From positions 3,730,501 to 3,794,500 of the forward strand of contig NZ_CP033069.1 in NCBI RefSeq assembly GCF_003669015.1: DNA of 64,000 nucleotides, read 5' to 3'. Of the stretch, positions 17,049 through 26,691 are shown one piece after another. A model generated the notes under the pieces. That model ran no database searches. It saw only the letters and a list, made by a program, of their open reading frames with translations, and was not told where the DNA came from. The position numbers and the translations under genes were made by a program. Origin of the DNA: Acidovorax sp. 1608163 (GTDB taxonomy: Bacteria; Pseudomonadota; Gammaproteobacteria; Burkholderiales; Burkholderiaceae_C). The first letter of the stretch is position 1; every line of letters starts with the position of its first letter.

Positions 17049-20000
17049 ATGAAGCGGATGCTCATCAACGCCACGCAGCCCGAAGAACGCCGCCTGGCCA
17101 TCGTCGACGGACAAAAGCTCCTCGACTACGAAATCGAAATCGAAGGGCGCGAACAGCGCAAGGGCAACATCTACAAGGCCGTCGTCACGCGCGTCGAGCC
17201 TTCGCTGGAAGCCTGTTTTGTGGACTACGGCGAAGACCGCCACGGCTTCCTGCCCTTCAAGGAAATCTCGCGCAGCTACTTCACCCCGGTGTCTCGCCCA
17301 GCCAGGCGCGCATCAATGAAGTGATCAAGGAAGGCCAGGAGCTGCTGGTCCAGGTCGAAAAGGAAGAACGCGGCAACAAGGGCGCGGCCCTGACCACTTT
17401 CGTCTCGCTGGCCGGCCGCTATGTGGTGCTGATGCCCAACAACCCCCGTGGCGGTGGCGTTTCGCGCCGCATCGAGGGCGAGGACCGCGCCGAGCTCAAG
17501 GAGGCGATGGACCAGTTGGAATACCCCAACGGCATGTCCATCATCGCGCGCACCGCTGGCATTGGCCGCACCGCGCCCGAGCTGCAGTGGGACCTGAACT
17601 ACCTGCTCAAGCTGTGGAACGCCATCGACGGCGCAGCCAAGGGTGGCAAGGGTGCCTTCCTGATCTACCAGGAATCGAGCCTGGTGATCCGCGCGATCCG
17701 CGACTACTTCAACAACGACATCGGTGACATCCTCATCGATACCGACGACATCTACGAACAGGCGCAGCAGTTCATGGCGCACGTCATGCCCGAGCATGCC
17801 GCCCGCGTGAAGCGCTACCGCGACGACGCCGCCCTGTTCAGCCGCTTCCAGATCGAGCACCAGATCGAATCGGCCTACGCCCGCACCGTGCAACTGCCCT
17901 CGGGCGGCGCCATCGTGATCGACCACACCGAAGCGCTTGTCAGCGTGGACGTGAACTCGGCCCGCGCCATCAAGGGCGGCGACATCGAGGAAACCGCCAC
18001 CCGCACCAACCTGGAAGCAGCCGACGAAGTGGCCCGCCAGATGCGCCTGCGCGACCTGGGCGGCCTGATCGTGATCGACTTCATCGACATGGAAGAGTCG
18101 AAGAACCGCCGCGAAGTGGAAAACCGCCTGCGCGACGCACTGCGCCAAGACCGCGCCCGCGTGCAGTTCGGCACCATCAGCAAGTTCGGCCTGATGGAAA
18201 TGAGCCGCCAGCGCCTCAAGCCTGCCTTGAGCGAAGGCTCCTCCATCCCCTGCCCACGCTGCGGCGGCGCAGGCCACATCCGTGACACCGAATCGTCGGC
18301 CCTGCAGATCCTGCGGATCATTCAGGAAGAGTCGATGAAGGACAACACGGCCGCCGTGCACTGCCAGGTGCCAGTGGAAGTGGCCTCGTTCCTGCTCAAC
18401 GAAAAGCGCACCGAGATCGCCAAGATCGAACTCAAGCAGCGCGTGAGCGTGCTGATGGTGCCCAACAAGACGCTGGAAACCCCCAACTACCGCCTGGAGC
18501 GCCTCAAGCACGACGACCCACGCCTGGACCACATCGATGCGAGCTACAAGCTGGCCGAAGACGTGGAAGACCCCACCGCCGTGACACGCCGCTCGCAAGA
18601 GCCGACCAACAAGCAAACCCCGGTCATCAAGGGTGTGCTGCCCGATGCGCCCGCGCCAGTGGCCGAGCCCCGCCCCGAAGGCGCTGCGCGCCCTGCCCGC
18701 AATGGCAATGGCCACGCCCCCCGCAACGGCACTGCTGCACAAGCCGCGCCAGCACCGGCCCCCGCCGCAGTTGTGCCACAAGAAAAGGGCTTCTTTGCCT
18801 GGCTCAAGAGCCTGTTTGGCTTTGGTGCCGCGCCTGCGACCGCCCCGGTGGCCACGCCTGCGCCTGCAGCACCTAGCGACGGCAGCGGACGCGGCGAATC
18901 GCGCCGTGATGGCCGCAGCGAAGGCCGGGGCCGCCGTGGTAGCCGTGACGGCGCCCGCGATGGCAACCGTGACGGTGGCCGCGATGCCAACCGCGATACC
19001 GCCGGCAATGTGAGCGAAGGCCGTGGACGCCGCAACGACCGCGGCGCCGAAGGCCGTGCCCCGCGCGATGGAGACCGCCGCCCAGAAGGCGAAAACCGCA
19101 ATGCCGAAGGCCGCAACACCGAGGCACGTGAGGGCCGCAATGGTCGCGATGGCCGTGGCCGCCGCGACGCCGAAGGCCGCAGCACCAACGCCGCCCTGAG
19201 CGGTGAGCAAAATGCGGCCCCCGCAGAAGCCCTGGCCAACGTCAACGCCAATGGCGCTGATGCCGGCACAGCACCAGCACGTGGCGAACGCGGCCCACGC
19301 CGTGAACGCGGTGACCGTGGTGAGGGCGGCCGCCGCGAGCGCGGTGAACGCGGCCCGCGCAATGCCGAAGGCCAGGAGCGCAGCACGCCAGCGATGGACT
19401 TTGTGGACACATCGCCCATGGCATCGCTGCCCGATCTGGACCTGACGGGCAACGAGGTTGCCACCCCACCGGCAGCGCCCGCGACGGAAGAACGGCGTGA
19501 GCGCCGCTCCCGCGACCGCTACGGCCGCGACCGCCGCGAACGTGGCGAACGTGCACCCCGTGAAGGCAGTGACAACGCCGCAGAGGCACAGCCACTGAGC
19601 GCAGCCCCAGCAGCAGACGCTGCCCCGGCCGTGTCCGAAGATGCACCACGCCGCAGCTACTTCAGCAGCCCGGCGGCAGAGGCACCCGCGGCGACAGAGC
19701 CAGCAGTGGCTGCCCCTGCGCAAGTGCCCCCCGCCCCCGTGGCAACGCCTGTAGCGGCAACCCCTGCGGCCAAACCCGCAACAGTGCCCTCGGCAGCACC
19801 AGCCCCGGTGGCGCCTGCGGGCATGCCCCGCGTGCAGTCCTACACGCTGCCGATGGATTCGCTGCACCAAGTGGCCACCGCCTCAGGGCTGCAGTGGGTG
19901 AACTCGGACAGCGACAAGGTCGCTGCCGTGCAGGCCGCCATTGCGGCAGAACCCAAGCCGGTGCACGTTCCCCGCGCACGCCCACCGGCTGTGGTGTTGG

Positions 20001-20083
20001 ACGAAGGCCCGCTGGTGCTGGTGGAAACCCGCCGCGACCTGGCCGCCATGACCCTGCCATTTGAGCAGCCTCCTGCGGCGTAA
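17049..20083 (+). CDS. rne: Ribonuclease E, with an apparent one-base deletion
   Basis: Essential endoribonuclease and degradosome scaffold. ATG 17049 with GAAGGA upstream opens the correct N-terminus ([19 protein letters not shown]). After about 80 residues (TAC TTC ACC CCG, ending at 17288) the frame turns to nonsense and stops at 17324. The frame one base back continues perfectly ([17 protein letters not shown]...) to 20083. One G is missing in ACCCCGG, within the S1 domain. Downstream are the catalytic core with Asp residues in VSVDVNS and VIDFIDM, the Zn-link CPRCGGAGH, then a ~500-residue Ala/Pro- and Arg-rich tail with RG/RD repeats (18880-19380) for RNA or partner binding. The restored length is about 1011 residues. 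Because rne is normally essential, a sequence error is the likeliest explanation. Confidence 0.92.
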
Positions 20084-20128
20084 CACATGGCGCACACAGC
20101 CCGCGCCGTCTAGCGCGGCTGTACCCCT

Positions 20129-20157
20129 CAAAGGCGGCCTTGGCCGCCTTTGTTTTT
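20129..20157 (+). terminator. Rho-independent terminator of rne
   Basis: Perfect 11-bp stem CAAAGGCGGCC / GGCCGCCTTTG with a two-base TT loop, followed by five T residues. It lies 46 bp after the rne stop codon and is the clearest terminator in the window. Confidence 0.9.
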
Positions 20158-20461
20158 GGGGGCAGCGCGCCAACACAGGGCATGAAGCGCTGCAGCCCAA
20201 AGGAGTACTCACGCCATGCCCACATCCCTCAAAATAAGAGGTTGAGCGCATGGCGCAGGATCACTCAGCGCGGCTAACAAAACTCAGCGAAGCGGTTCTG
20301 GCCAGGCGCTGCGTCGCAGACAGTACGAACAGCACGAGCAGTACGACAAGACGCGACAACAACGCCAGAAGAGTTTTGTTAGCCTCTCTAAGAACCTGTT
20401 CAAAGCCCTGCACTGCTTCGCTCTGATCCACCCATCAGCCACCCTGCCCCTCCATCACACC
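20158..20461. other. Intergenic region rne-yaaA
   Basis: About 300 bp without a gene. Most of it is taken by the 113-bp repeat element at 20272-20384. The remainder shows no clear promoter. Confidence 0.5.
20272..20384 (+). repeat. 113-bp intergenic repeat element with 14-bp terminal inverted repeats, copy 1
   Basis: Bounded by GGCTAACAAAACTC and its perfect reverse complement GAGTTTTGTTAGCC. The interior (AGCGAAGCGGTTCTGGCCAG ... CAGTACGACAAGACGCGACA) matches a second element at 61645-61755 on the opposite strand. No coding potential or transposase. The ends can fold into one long hairpin. It resembles a MITE or REP-like intergenic element. Confidence 0.75.
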
Positions 20462-21237
20462 ATGCTGTTTTTGCTGTCCCCGCCAAATCACTGGATTACG
20501 ACACCCCCGTCCCAGAGAGCCTGCCGCACACACGCCCACAGTTCGTGCCCCAGTCCACCGCGTTGATTGAAGTGCTGCGCGAAAAGTCTGTGCAAGACAT
20601 TGCCTCGCTCATGGACCTGAGCGACCCCTTGGCGGCGCTGAATGTGGCCCGCTACCAGGCCTGGAAGCCCCAGTTCACGGCCCACAACTCACGCCAAGCC
20701 GTGCTGGCCTTCAACGGTGATGTGTACGAGGGTTTGCAAGCCCGCAGCCTGGGCCATGACGACCTGGAGTGGGCGCAGCGCCACGTCGCGATCCTGAGCG
20801 GCCTGTATGGCGTGCTGCGCCCGCTGGACCGCATGCAGCCCTACCGGCTGGAGATGGGCACGCGCCTGGCCACCGAGGCGGGCAACACCCTGTACCAATA
20901 CTGGGGCCGCCAGATTGCCGAGCACCTGAACACCCAGTTGCGCTCAGACACCACGCCCGTGGTCGTCAACCTCGCCTCGCAGGAATACTTCAAGGCGGTA
21001 GACCGCAAGGCCCTCAAGGCCCGCGTGATCGAATGCGTGTTTGAGGACTGGAAAGGCGGCGCCTACAAAATCATCAGCTTTTACGCCAAGCGCGCACGCG
21101 GGTTGATGGCACGCTATGCCATCACCCAACGGCTGAGCACACCGCACCAGCTCGAAGGCTTTGACCTGGAGGGCTATGCCTTTGACGCGCTAGCATCCGA
21201 GCCTGAGCGCCTGGTGTTCCGGCGCAAGCCCGATTGA
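20462..21237 (+). CDS. yaaA: YaaA peroxide-stress protein, with an apparent one-base deletion
   Basis: DUF328/UPF0246 protein. The E. coli homologue lowers intracellular free iron during H2O2 stress. ATG 20462 encodes MLFLLSP, then the frame fails. Re-reading the base at 20482 restores the family N-terminus ([13 protein letters not shown]...), continuing to 21237 with [13 protein letters not shown] and [13 protein letters not shown]. One G is missing from TCCCCG(G)CC. The restored length is 258 residues, exactly normal. The intact remainder and normal length argue for a sequence error rather than a decayed gene. Confidence 0.88.
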
Positions 21238-21280
21238 CCCGCCCCTCTGTTTAGTTTTGTCCACGTTTGAGGTCCCGACC

Positions 21281-22176
21281 ATGGCCCCATCCCCCGCCCA
21301 GCACAGCACCGCCACCACCCGCAAGCCCTCGGCCCAGTCCATCACCCCGAGCTGCGCCGCTGGATCATCGAGCAGGCCCAGGCGGGTTTTGCGGCCCCTG
21401 TGGTGCTGCAGTCCATGCGCGATGCAGGCTGGGACGAGGACGTGGCCGCAGACGCCATGGAAACCACGCTGCAAGAGCACCTGAACGAGCTGGCCGTGCA
21501 ACAGGGCCAACCCAGCGCCGTGCCGGTGCCCGAGCCCTTGCTGGGCGACTCCCCTGCCCTGCTGGACGCAGGCGACCGCCAGGTGCAAGTGCTGCTGCAA
21601 CTGGCCAAACCCCGCGTGGTGGTGTTTGGCAACCTCCTTTCTCCAGAGGAATGCGATGCCCTGATTGCCGCCGCCAGCCCACGCATGGCACGCTCGCTCA
21701 CTGTGGCCACCAAGACGGGTGGCGAAGAGGTGAACGACGACCGCACCAGCGACGGCATGTTCTTCCAGCGCGGTGAAAGCACCCTGGTGCAGACCATTGA
21801 AGAGCGCATTGCCAAGCTGCTGCAATGGCCCATCGAAAACGGTGAAGGCGTGCAGGTGCTGCACTACCGCCCCGGGGCCGAATACAAGCCCCACTACGAT
21901 TACTTTGACCCCAGCGAGCCCGGCACGCCCACCATCGTCAAACGCGGTGGGCAACGCGTGGGTACGCTGGTGATGTACCTCAACACGCCTGAAAAAGGCG
22001 GCGGCACCACCTTCCCCGATGTATTCCTGGAAGTGGCCCCCCAGCGCGGCAATGCTGTGTTCTTCAGCTACGAGCGGCCCCACCCCTCCACCCAAACGCT
22101 GCACGGCGGCGCGCCGGTGATTGCGGGTGAGAAGTGGATCGCCACCAAGTGGCTGCGCGAGCGCGAGTTCAAATAA
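21281..22176 (+). CDS. Prolyl 4-hydroxylase-like 2OG-Fe(II) oxygenase, with an apparent one-base deletion
   Basis: The C-terminal P4Hc domain shows the iron ligands His and Asp in KPHYDYFDP, the distal His in LHGGAPV, and a 2-oxoglutarate-binding Lys in GEKWIATKW. Upstream, ATG 21281 opens a Pro/Ala/Thr-rich leader ending SITP; the frame then breaks. Re-reading G21349 gives ELRRWIIEQAQAGFAAPVV and joins the long frame to 22176. One G is missing from ACCCCG(G)AG. The restored length is about 298 residues. The target protein is unknown. A shorter product from an internal start after the break is possible but would lack the conserved helical leader. Confidence 0.83.
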
Positions 22177-22177
22177 G

Positions 22178-22236
22178 CATCAAATCATGCTCTAGCGCTT
22201 GATTAACAAGCGCAAGAAGCTACTATTTTTATAGCA
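22178..22236 (-). repeat. Short dispersed palindromic repeat, copy B
   Basis: Core CTCTAGCGCTTGATTAACAA followed by GCGCAAGAAGCTACTATTTT and ATAGCAAA. It fills the whole gap between the prolyl hydroxylase stop codon and the queF start, ending two bases before the ATG. Confidence 0.75.
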
Positions 22237-22237
22237 A

Positions 22238-23086
22238 ATGACCAACACCCCTGAACAATCCCAGTTGGGCAAGGCCTCGGCCTACACCGACCAGTACGAC
22301 CCGACGCTGCTGTTCCCCATCCCGCGCGCGGGCAAGCGGGCCGAGATCGGCATTGCCGATGCGCCACCGTTTTTCGGGGCCGACCTGTGGACGGCGTTTG
22401 AGGTGTCTTGGCTCAACCTGCGCGGCAAGCCCCAGGTGGCGCTGGTGCACTTCACCATCCCGTGCGAGTCGCCCAACATCGTCGAGAGCAAGTCCTTCAA
22501 GCTCTACCTCAACAGCTTCAACAACACCCGCTTTGCCGAAGCCAGTGAGGTGCAGGCGCGCCTGCGCGCCGACATCAGCGAGGCCGCGTGGCGCGGCGCA
22601 CCGCACCCCGCCACCGTGGGGGTCAAGCTGATTGCGCCCGAGCTGTTTGACCAGGAGCCCGTGCACGAGCTGGACGGCCTGAGCCTGGACCGCCTGGACG
22701 TGGAATGCACCCACTACCAGCCCGCGCCCGAACTGCTCACAGCCCAGTTTGACGAAGCCCCGGTGACCGAGGTGCTGACCAGCAACCTGCTCAAGAGCAA
22801 CTGCCTGGTCACCGGCCAACCCGACTGGGGCAGCGTGCAGATCCGCTACACCGGAGCGCAGATCGACCAGGAGGGGCTGCTGCAATACCTCGTGAGCTTT
22901 CGCAACCACAACGAGTTCCACGAACAGTGCGTGGAGCGCATCTTCATGGACGTGTGGACGCGCTGCAAACCCATCAAGCTGATGGTGTATGCCCGCTACA
23001 CGCGCCGGGGCGGGCTGGACATCAACCCCCTGCGCACCAGCCACCCCCAGGCACTGCCGGCCAACGTGCGCACGGCGCGGCAGTAA
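22238..23086 (+). CDS. queF: NADPH-dependent 7-cyano-7-deazaguanine reductase QueF (type II)
   Basis: Reduces preQ0 to preQ1 in queuosine biosynthesis. The 282-residue product has the E. coli length (tandem T-fold) with the thioimide-forming Cys189 ([14 protein letters not shown]) and Asp196, and the NADPH loop [11 protein letters not shown]. The ATG is preceded directly by a dispersed repeat and has no recognisable Shine-Dalgarno sequence. Confidence 0.95.
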   Translation: MTNTPEQSQLGKASAYTDQYDPTLLFPIPRAGKRAEIGIADAPPFFGADLWTAFEVSWLNLRGKPQVALVHFTIPCESPNIVESKSFKLYLNSFNNTRFAEASEVQARLRADISEAAWRGAPHPATVGVKLIAPELFDQEPVHELDGLSLDRLDVECTHYQPAPELLTAQFDEAPVTEVLTSNLLKSNCLVTGQPDWGSVQIRYTGAQIDQEGLLQYLVSFRNHNEFHEQCVERIFMDVWTRCKPIKLMVYARYTRRGGLDINPLRTSHPQALPANVRTARQ

Positions 23087-23175
23087 AACGTTGGGGCACC
23101 AGGCCTGCTGCTACCCGCGCCCGCAGCGATGCAAGCGATGCCCGCAGCCAGCCCATCGCACGGCCTGGCCTGTCC

Positions 23176-24738
23176 TCAAACATCCATGTGAAAGACCTGC
23201 ACCGCACGCGACAGCGTCTTGGTGCGGTCGCTCAGCACGCCCACAGCGGCGGCCGTCTGGTCCACCATGTTGGCGTTTTGCTGGGTCACGCTGTCGAGCC
23301 GGTTCACGGCATCGTTCACCTGGGCAATGCCAATCGACTGCTCCCCTGTGGCGCTGGTGATCTGCGTCATCAGGTGGCTCACCTGCCGCACTGATCGCTC
23401 CACGCTGGCAATGGTGGCCTGCGCCTGCGCCGCATAGTCAGCGCCGCTGCTGACCTGCCCGGTCGATTCGCTGATGAGCTGGTGAATCTCGCGTGCGGCC
23501 TGCGCGCTGCGCTGGGCCAGCTCGCGCACCTCTGACGCCACCACCGCAAAGCCCCGGCCCTGCTCCCCGGCGCGGGCGGCCTCCACTGCGGCATTGAGGG
23601 CCAGGATATTGGTCTGGAAGGCAATGCCTTCGATGATGCCGATGATGTCCTCCATGCGGCGCGACGACGTCTCAATGGCCTGCATCGAGGCATTGGCACT
23701 GCTGACGGCTGCGCTGCCCTGCTGGGCGATGTCGCTGCTTTGCTGGCTCTGCACGGCAATCTGGCGGGCCGCATCGGCCGTCTGGCGCACCGTGCTGGCC
23801 AGCTGCTCCATGGATGCCGCCGTCTCCTGCAGGCTGCTGGCCTGGTCTTCGGTGCGGGCCGCCAGGTCTTGTGCGCTGGACGAGATGTGCGTCGTGGCCT
23901 GCGTGAACACTTGCACCTCGGCACGCACATCGCCAATCACGGCGCGCAGGTTGACTTGCACCTGCCACACCTTGCGGATCAGCGAACCCAGCACATGCGG
24001 GTGCGGCTTGATCATGCTGGACTTGAGGTTGCAGGCCGCCAAAGCCCCTGCAAAGTCATCCAGCTCATCGAGCACACTGGCCACACCCCAGTGAAACCAC
24101 CACAGCAGGCCTGCCGCCGCCGTGCCAGAGAGCCCCCACTGCGCTGCCAGGGCAACCCCCCCGGTCATGCCCAGCGCCGCAGGCAAAGCCCCCACACCCA
24201 GCACTGCAGCCACACCCAGCGCCAGCCGCTGCGTGAGGGTGATGCGGTGCAGCGGCCCCAGCAGATCACGCCAGCCCAGGGGCCGCACGCGCCCGGCATG
24301 CAGCTTGAAGGTGTGGCGCCCGCTCTCACGCTGCTGCGCCACCTTGGCATACAGCGCCTCGGCCGCCGCCACCTGCTCGCGCGTGGGCCGAAAGCGCACC
24401 GACATGTAGCCCACAGGCTTGCCGTGATCGAGGATGGGCGTGACGTTGGCCTCCACCCAGTAATAGTCGCCATTGGCCCGGCGGTTTTTGACGATGCCCG
24501 ACCACGGGCGCCCTCGCCCCACCGTGGCCCACATGTCCTTGAAGGCCTCCGGCGGCATGTCGGGGTGGCGAATCAGGTTGTGGGGCTGGCCCATGAGTTC
24601 GTCGTAGCTGTAGCCGCTGACCTCGGCAAACGCCGTGTTGCAGTGGGTGATGCAGCCCTTGGCGTCGGTGGTGGACACCAGCAGTTGAGACTCAGGGAAG
24701 AAATACTCTTTGTGGGAGACAGGGAGGTTGGTACGCAT
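23176..24738 (-). CDS. PAS-domain methyl-accepting chemotaxis protein (Aer-like), paralogue 1
   Basis: Probable energy- or redox-taxis receptor. The 520-residue product has an N-terminal PAS domain (about 10-130) with Aer-like motifs ([29 protein letters not shown]). A membrane anchor near residues 170-215 follows, then a HAMP-like linker and the MCP signalling domain with the hairpin tip [19 protein letters not shown]. There is no periplasmic sensor domain. FAD binding is inferred from the Aer resemblance. A near-identical layout lies immediately upstream (24977-26536), so the pair arose by duplication. Confidence 0.88.
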   Translation of the reverse strand: MRTNLPVSHKEYFFPESQLLVSTTDAKGCITHCNTAFAEVSGYSYDELMGQPHNLIRHPDMPPEAFKDMWATVGRGRPWSGIVKNRRANGDYYWVEANVTPILDHGKPVGYMSVRFRPTREQVAAAEALYAKVAQQRESGRHTFKLHAGRVRPLGWRDLLGPLHRITLTQRLALGVAAVLGVGALPAALGMTGGVALAAQWGLSGTAAAGLLWWFHWGVASVLDELDDFAGALAACNLKSSMIKPHPHVLGSLIRKVWQVQVNLRAVIGDVRAEVQVFTQATTHISSSAQDLAARTEDQASSLQETAASMEQLASTVRQTADAARQIAVQSQQSSDIAQQGSAAVSSANASMQAIETSSRRMEDIIGIIEGIAFQTNILALNAAVEAARAGEQGRGFAVVASEVRELAQRSAQAAREIHQLISESTGQVSSGADYAAQAQATIASVERSVRQVSHLMTQITSATGEQSIGIAQVNDAVNRLDSVTQQNANMVDQTAAAVGVLSDRTKTLSRAVQVFHMDV

Positions 24739-24976
24739 GGTCGGCGAAGGCTGGAGGATCTGTGCATCCGGCAGTTGTTAGTAGATGCAACAGCCCTCCA
24801 AGGTGCCAGAGAACGCCCTTTTGCGGGCATGCCAAATGCAGCGCAACCGCCCGCCATTGACCTAAAGCAATCGCTCACATCGCGCCCGTTGTGCCAATCG
24901 GACGCTTTTCAACCACAAGGCCTTGTGCTTTGCAGGGCCATGGTTTAGCAAGAAACAATTCGGAAAAGATTCAAGC

Positions 24977-26536
24977 TCAATTCATCTTAAAAACATCGAC
25001 TGACAACCCCAGCGCGTGTGCGCTGGACTTGAGGTTTTGGGCAGACGCGGTGGACTCTTCCACCAAAGCGGCGTTTTGCTGCGTCACGGTGTCGAGTTGC
25101 GTGACGGCCTCATTCACCTGCGCAATGCCAATGGCCTGCTCCTTGGTGGCAGCAGTGATTTGCTGCACCAGCGTGCTGACGCGCTGCACCGCATCCACCA
25201 CCCCGCCAATGGTGGCGCCCGCATGGTCCATCTGCTGCGCTCCGCTGGCAATCTGGTTGACAGTGACATGGATGAGGCCGCTGATCTCTTTGGCCGCACC
25301 AGCGCTGCGCTGCGCCAGGGCCCGCACCTCGCCCGCCACCACCGCAAAGCCACGGCCCTGCTCACCTGCGCGTGCCGCCTCCACGGCGGCGTTGAGCGCC
25401 AGCAAATTGGTCTGAAACGCAATGCCCTCAATCAACCCCACGATCTCATTGATCTTGGCCGACGACTGCTGCATTTGCCGCATGGCCTCCCCCAGCTCGT
25501 GCACCGCATGCCCACCGTCTGCGGCAATCTGGCTGCTTTGCGCACTTTCTTGCGAAACCTTGGCCGCCGTGTCGGCTGTTTGGCGCACGGTGCTGGCCAG
25601 CTCTTCCATGGACGCTGCAGTCTCTTGCAAACTGCTCGCTTGCGATTCGGTACGTGCCGACAGATCGTGGCTGCCTTGCGCAATCTCTGCCGCAGCTTCG
25701 GTGAAGTGGTGTACCTCCGTGCGCACATCGCCCACCACGGCGCGCAAGTTCACCTGGGTTTGCTGCAGGCGGTGCACTAGGCCCTGCAGCGGCTGCGGGT
25801 AATCGGCCCGCACGGTGGACGTGAGGTTGCAACCCGAGATGTCCGCCGCAAAACGGCTGGCCTCTTCAAGGCCCTGCACCACGGCCACCTGAAAGCGCCA
25901 CAAAACAGCACCCGCAGCCAGCAGCAAAATCGCGCCCCGTGCCGCCACCGCCTCCACGCCTTGCCAGCCCAGCGCATCGGGCACCAAGACCAGCAGTGCC
26001 ATCCACAGCAACATCAGCGCCATGCGCTGGGTAAGGGACAAGCGCCCCAGCCGCTGCGCCACACCACGCACACCCACGCCATGCAACTCTCCGGCCTCCA
26101 GGCGAAAGCGCTCCTGGCCCGATGCGGAATCGGCCCGCATTTGCGCATACAAGGCTTCAGCCGCAGCGGCCTCTTGCGCTGTGGGCTTGGTGCGCACCGA
26201 CATGTAGCCACGGGGACGTCCGGCGTCCATGATGGGCGTGACGTTCGCCCGCACCCAATAGTGGTCGCCATTTTTGCAGCGGTTTTTGACCAAGCCGGTC
26301 CAGGGCTCCCCCCGGCCCACGGTGCGCCACAGGTCCTTGTAGGCGGCGGCGGGCATGTCGGGGTGGCGGATGATGTTGTGGGGCTGCCCCATCAGCTCCT
26401 CGTAGCGGTAGCCGCTGACCCGCACAAAGGCCGGGTTGCAATGCGTGATCTCGCCCTTGGTGTTGGTGCATGACACCAGCAACTCATCGCCCGAAAAATC
26501 GTATGGCTGCTGCGTGACGGGCAAGTTGATGCGCAT
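24977..26536 (-). CDS. PAS-domain methyl-accepting chemotaxis protein (Aer-like), paralogue 2
   Basis: Same architecture as the gene at 23176: PAS (about 10-130, with [13 protein letters not shown] and [10 protein letters not shown]), membrane anchor near residues 175-215, HAMP-like linker, and MCP signalling domain with [20 protein letters not shown]. The start at 26536 has AAGGAG six bases upstream and matches the paralogue's MR.NLPV beginning; an open extension to 26620 is rejected. The product has 519 residues. The two genes are 238 bp apart on the same strand. Confidence 0.88.
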   Translation of the reverse strand: MRINLPVTQQPYDFSGDELLVSCTNTKGEITHCNPAFVRVSGYRYEELMGQPHNIIRHPDMPAAAYKDLWRTVGRGEPWTGLVKNRCKNGDHYWVRANVTPIMDAGRPRGYMSVRTKPTAQEAAAAEALYAQMRADSASGQERFRLEAGELHGVGVRGVAQRLGRLSLTQRMALMLLWMALLVLVPDALGWQGVEAVAARGAILLLAAGAVLWRFQVAVVQGLEEASRFAADISGCNLTSTVRADYPQPLQGLVHRLQQTQVNLRAVVGDVRTEVHHFTEAAAEIAQGSHDLSARTESQASSLQETAASMEELASTVRQTADTAAKVSQESAQSSQIAADGGHAVHELGEAMRQMQQSSAKINEIVGLIEGIAFQTNLLALNAAVEAARAGEQGRGFAVVAGEVRALAQRSAGAAKEISGLIHVTVNQIASGAQQMDHAGATIGGVVDAVQRVSTLVQQITAATKEQAIGIAQVNEAVTQLDTVTQQNAALVEESTASAQNLKSSAHALGLSVDVFKMN

Positions 26537-26691
26537 GCGGTCTCCTTCTCTTGTCTGTACCGCCAACGCCTCCTGGCCCAAGGCACCCGCTCCATGCGCC
26601 CTGTGCCGCAACCACTTCATTCACGGCGCCGCAGGTTGATACCCGTCAAGTTTAACCACTTGTTACACGAATTTGACTTTGTGGTGACAAT

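Noticed and set aside
17280..17330. Programmed -1 ribosomal frameshift in rne
   Set aside because: There is no X-XXY-YYZ heptamer and no obvious downstream pseudoknot. The same one-G loss occurs in three unrelated genes, which points to sequence error.
17276..19870. 864-codon open frame antisense to rne
   Set aside because: It mirrors the low-complexity, GC-rich Arg/Ala tail of RNase E. The composition (Cys, His, Gly runs) is typical of a shadow frame and it has no family resemblance.
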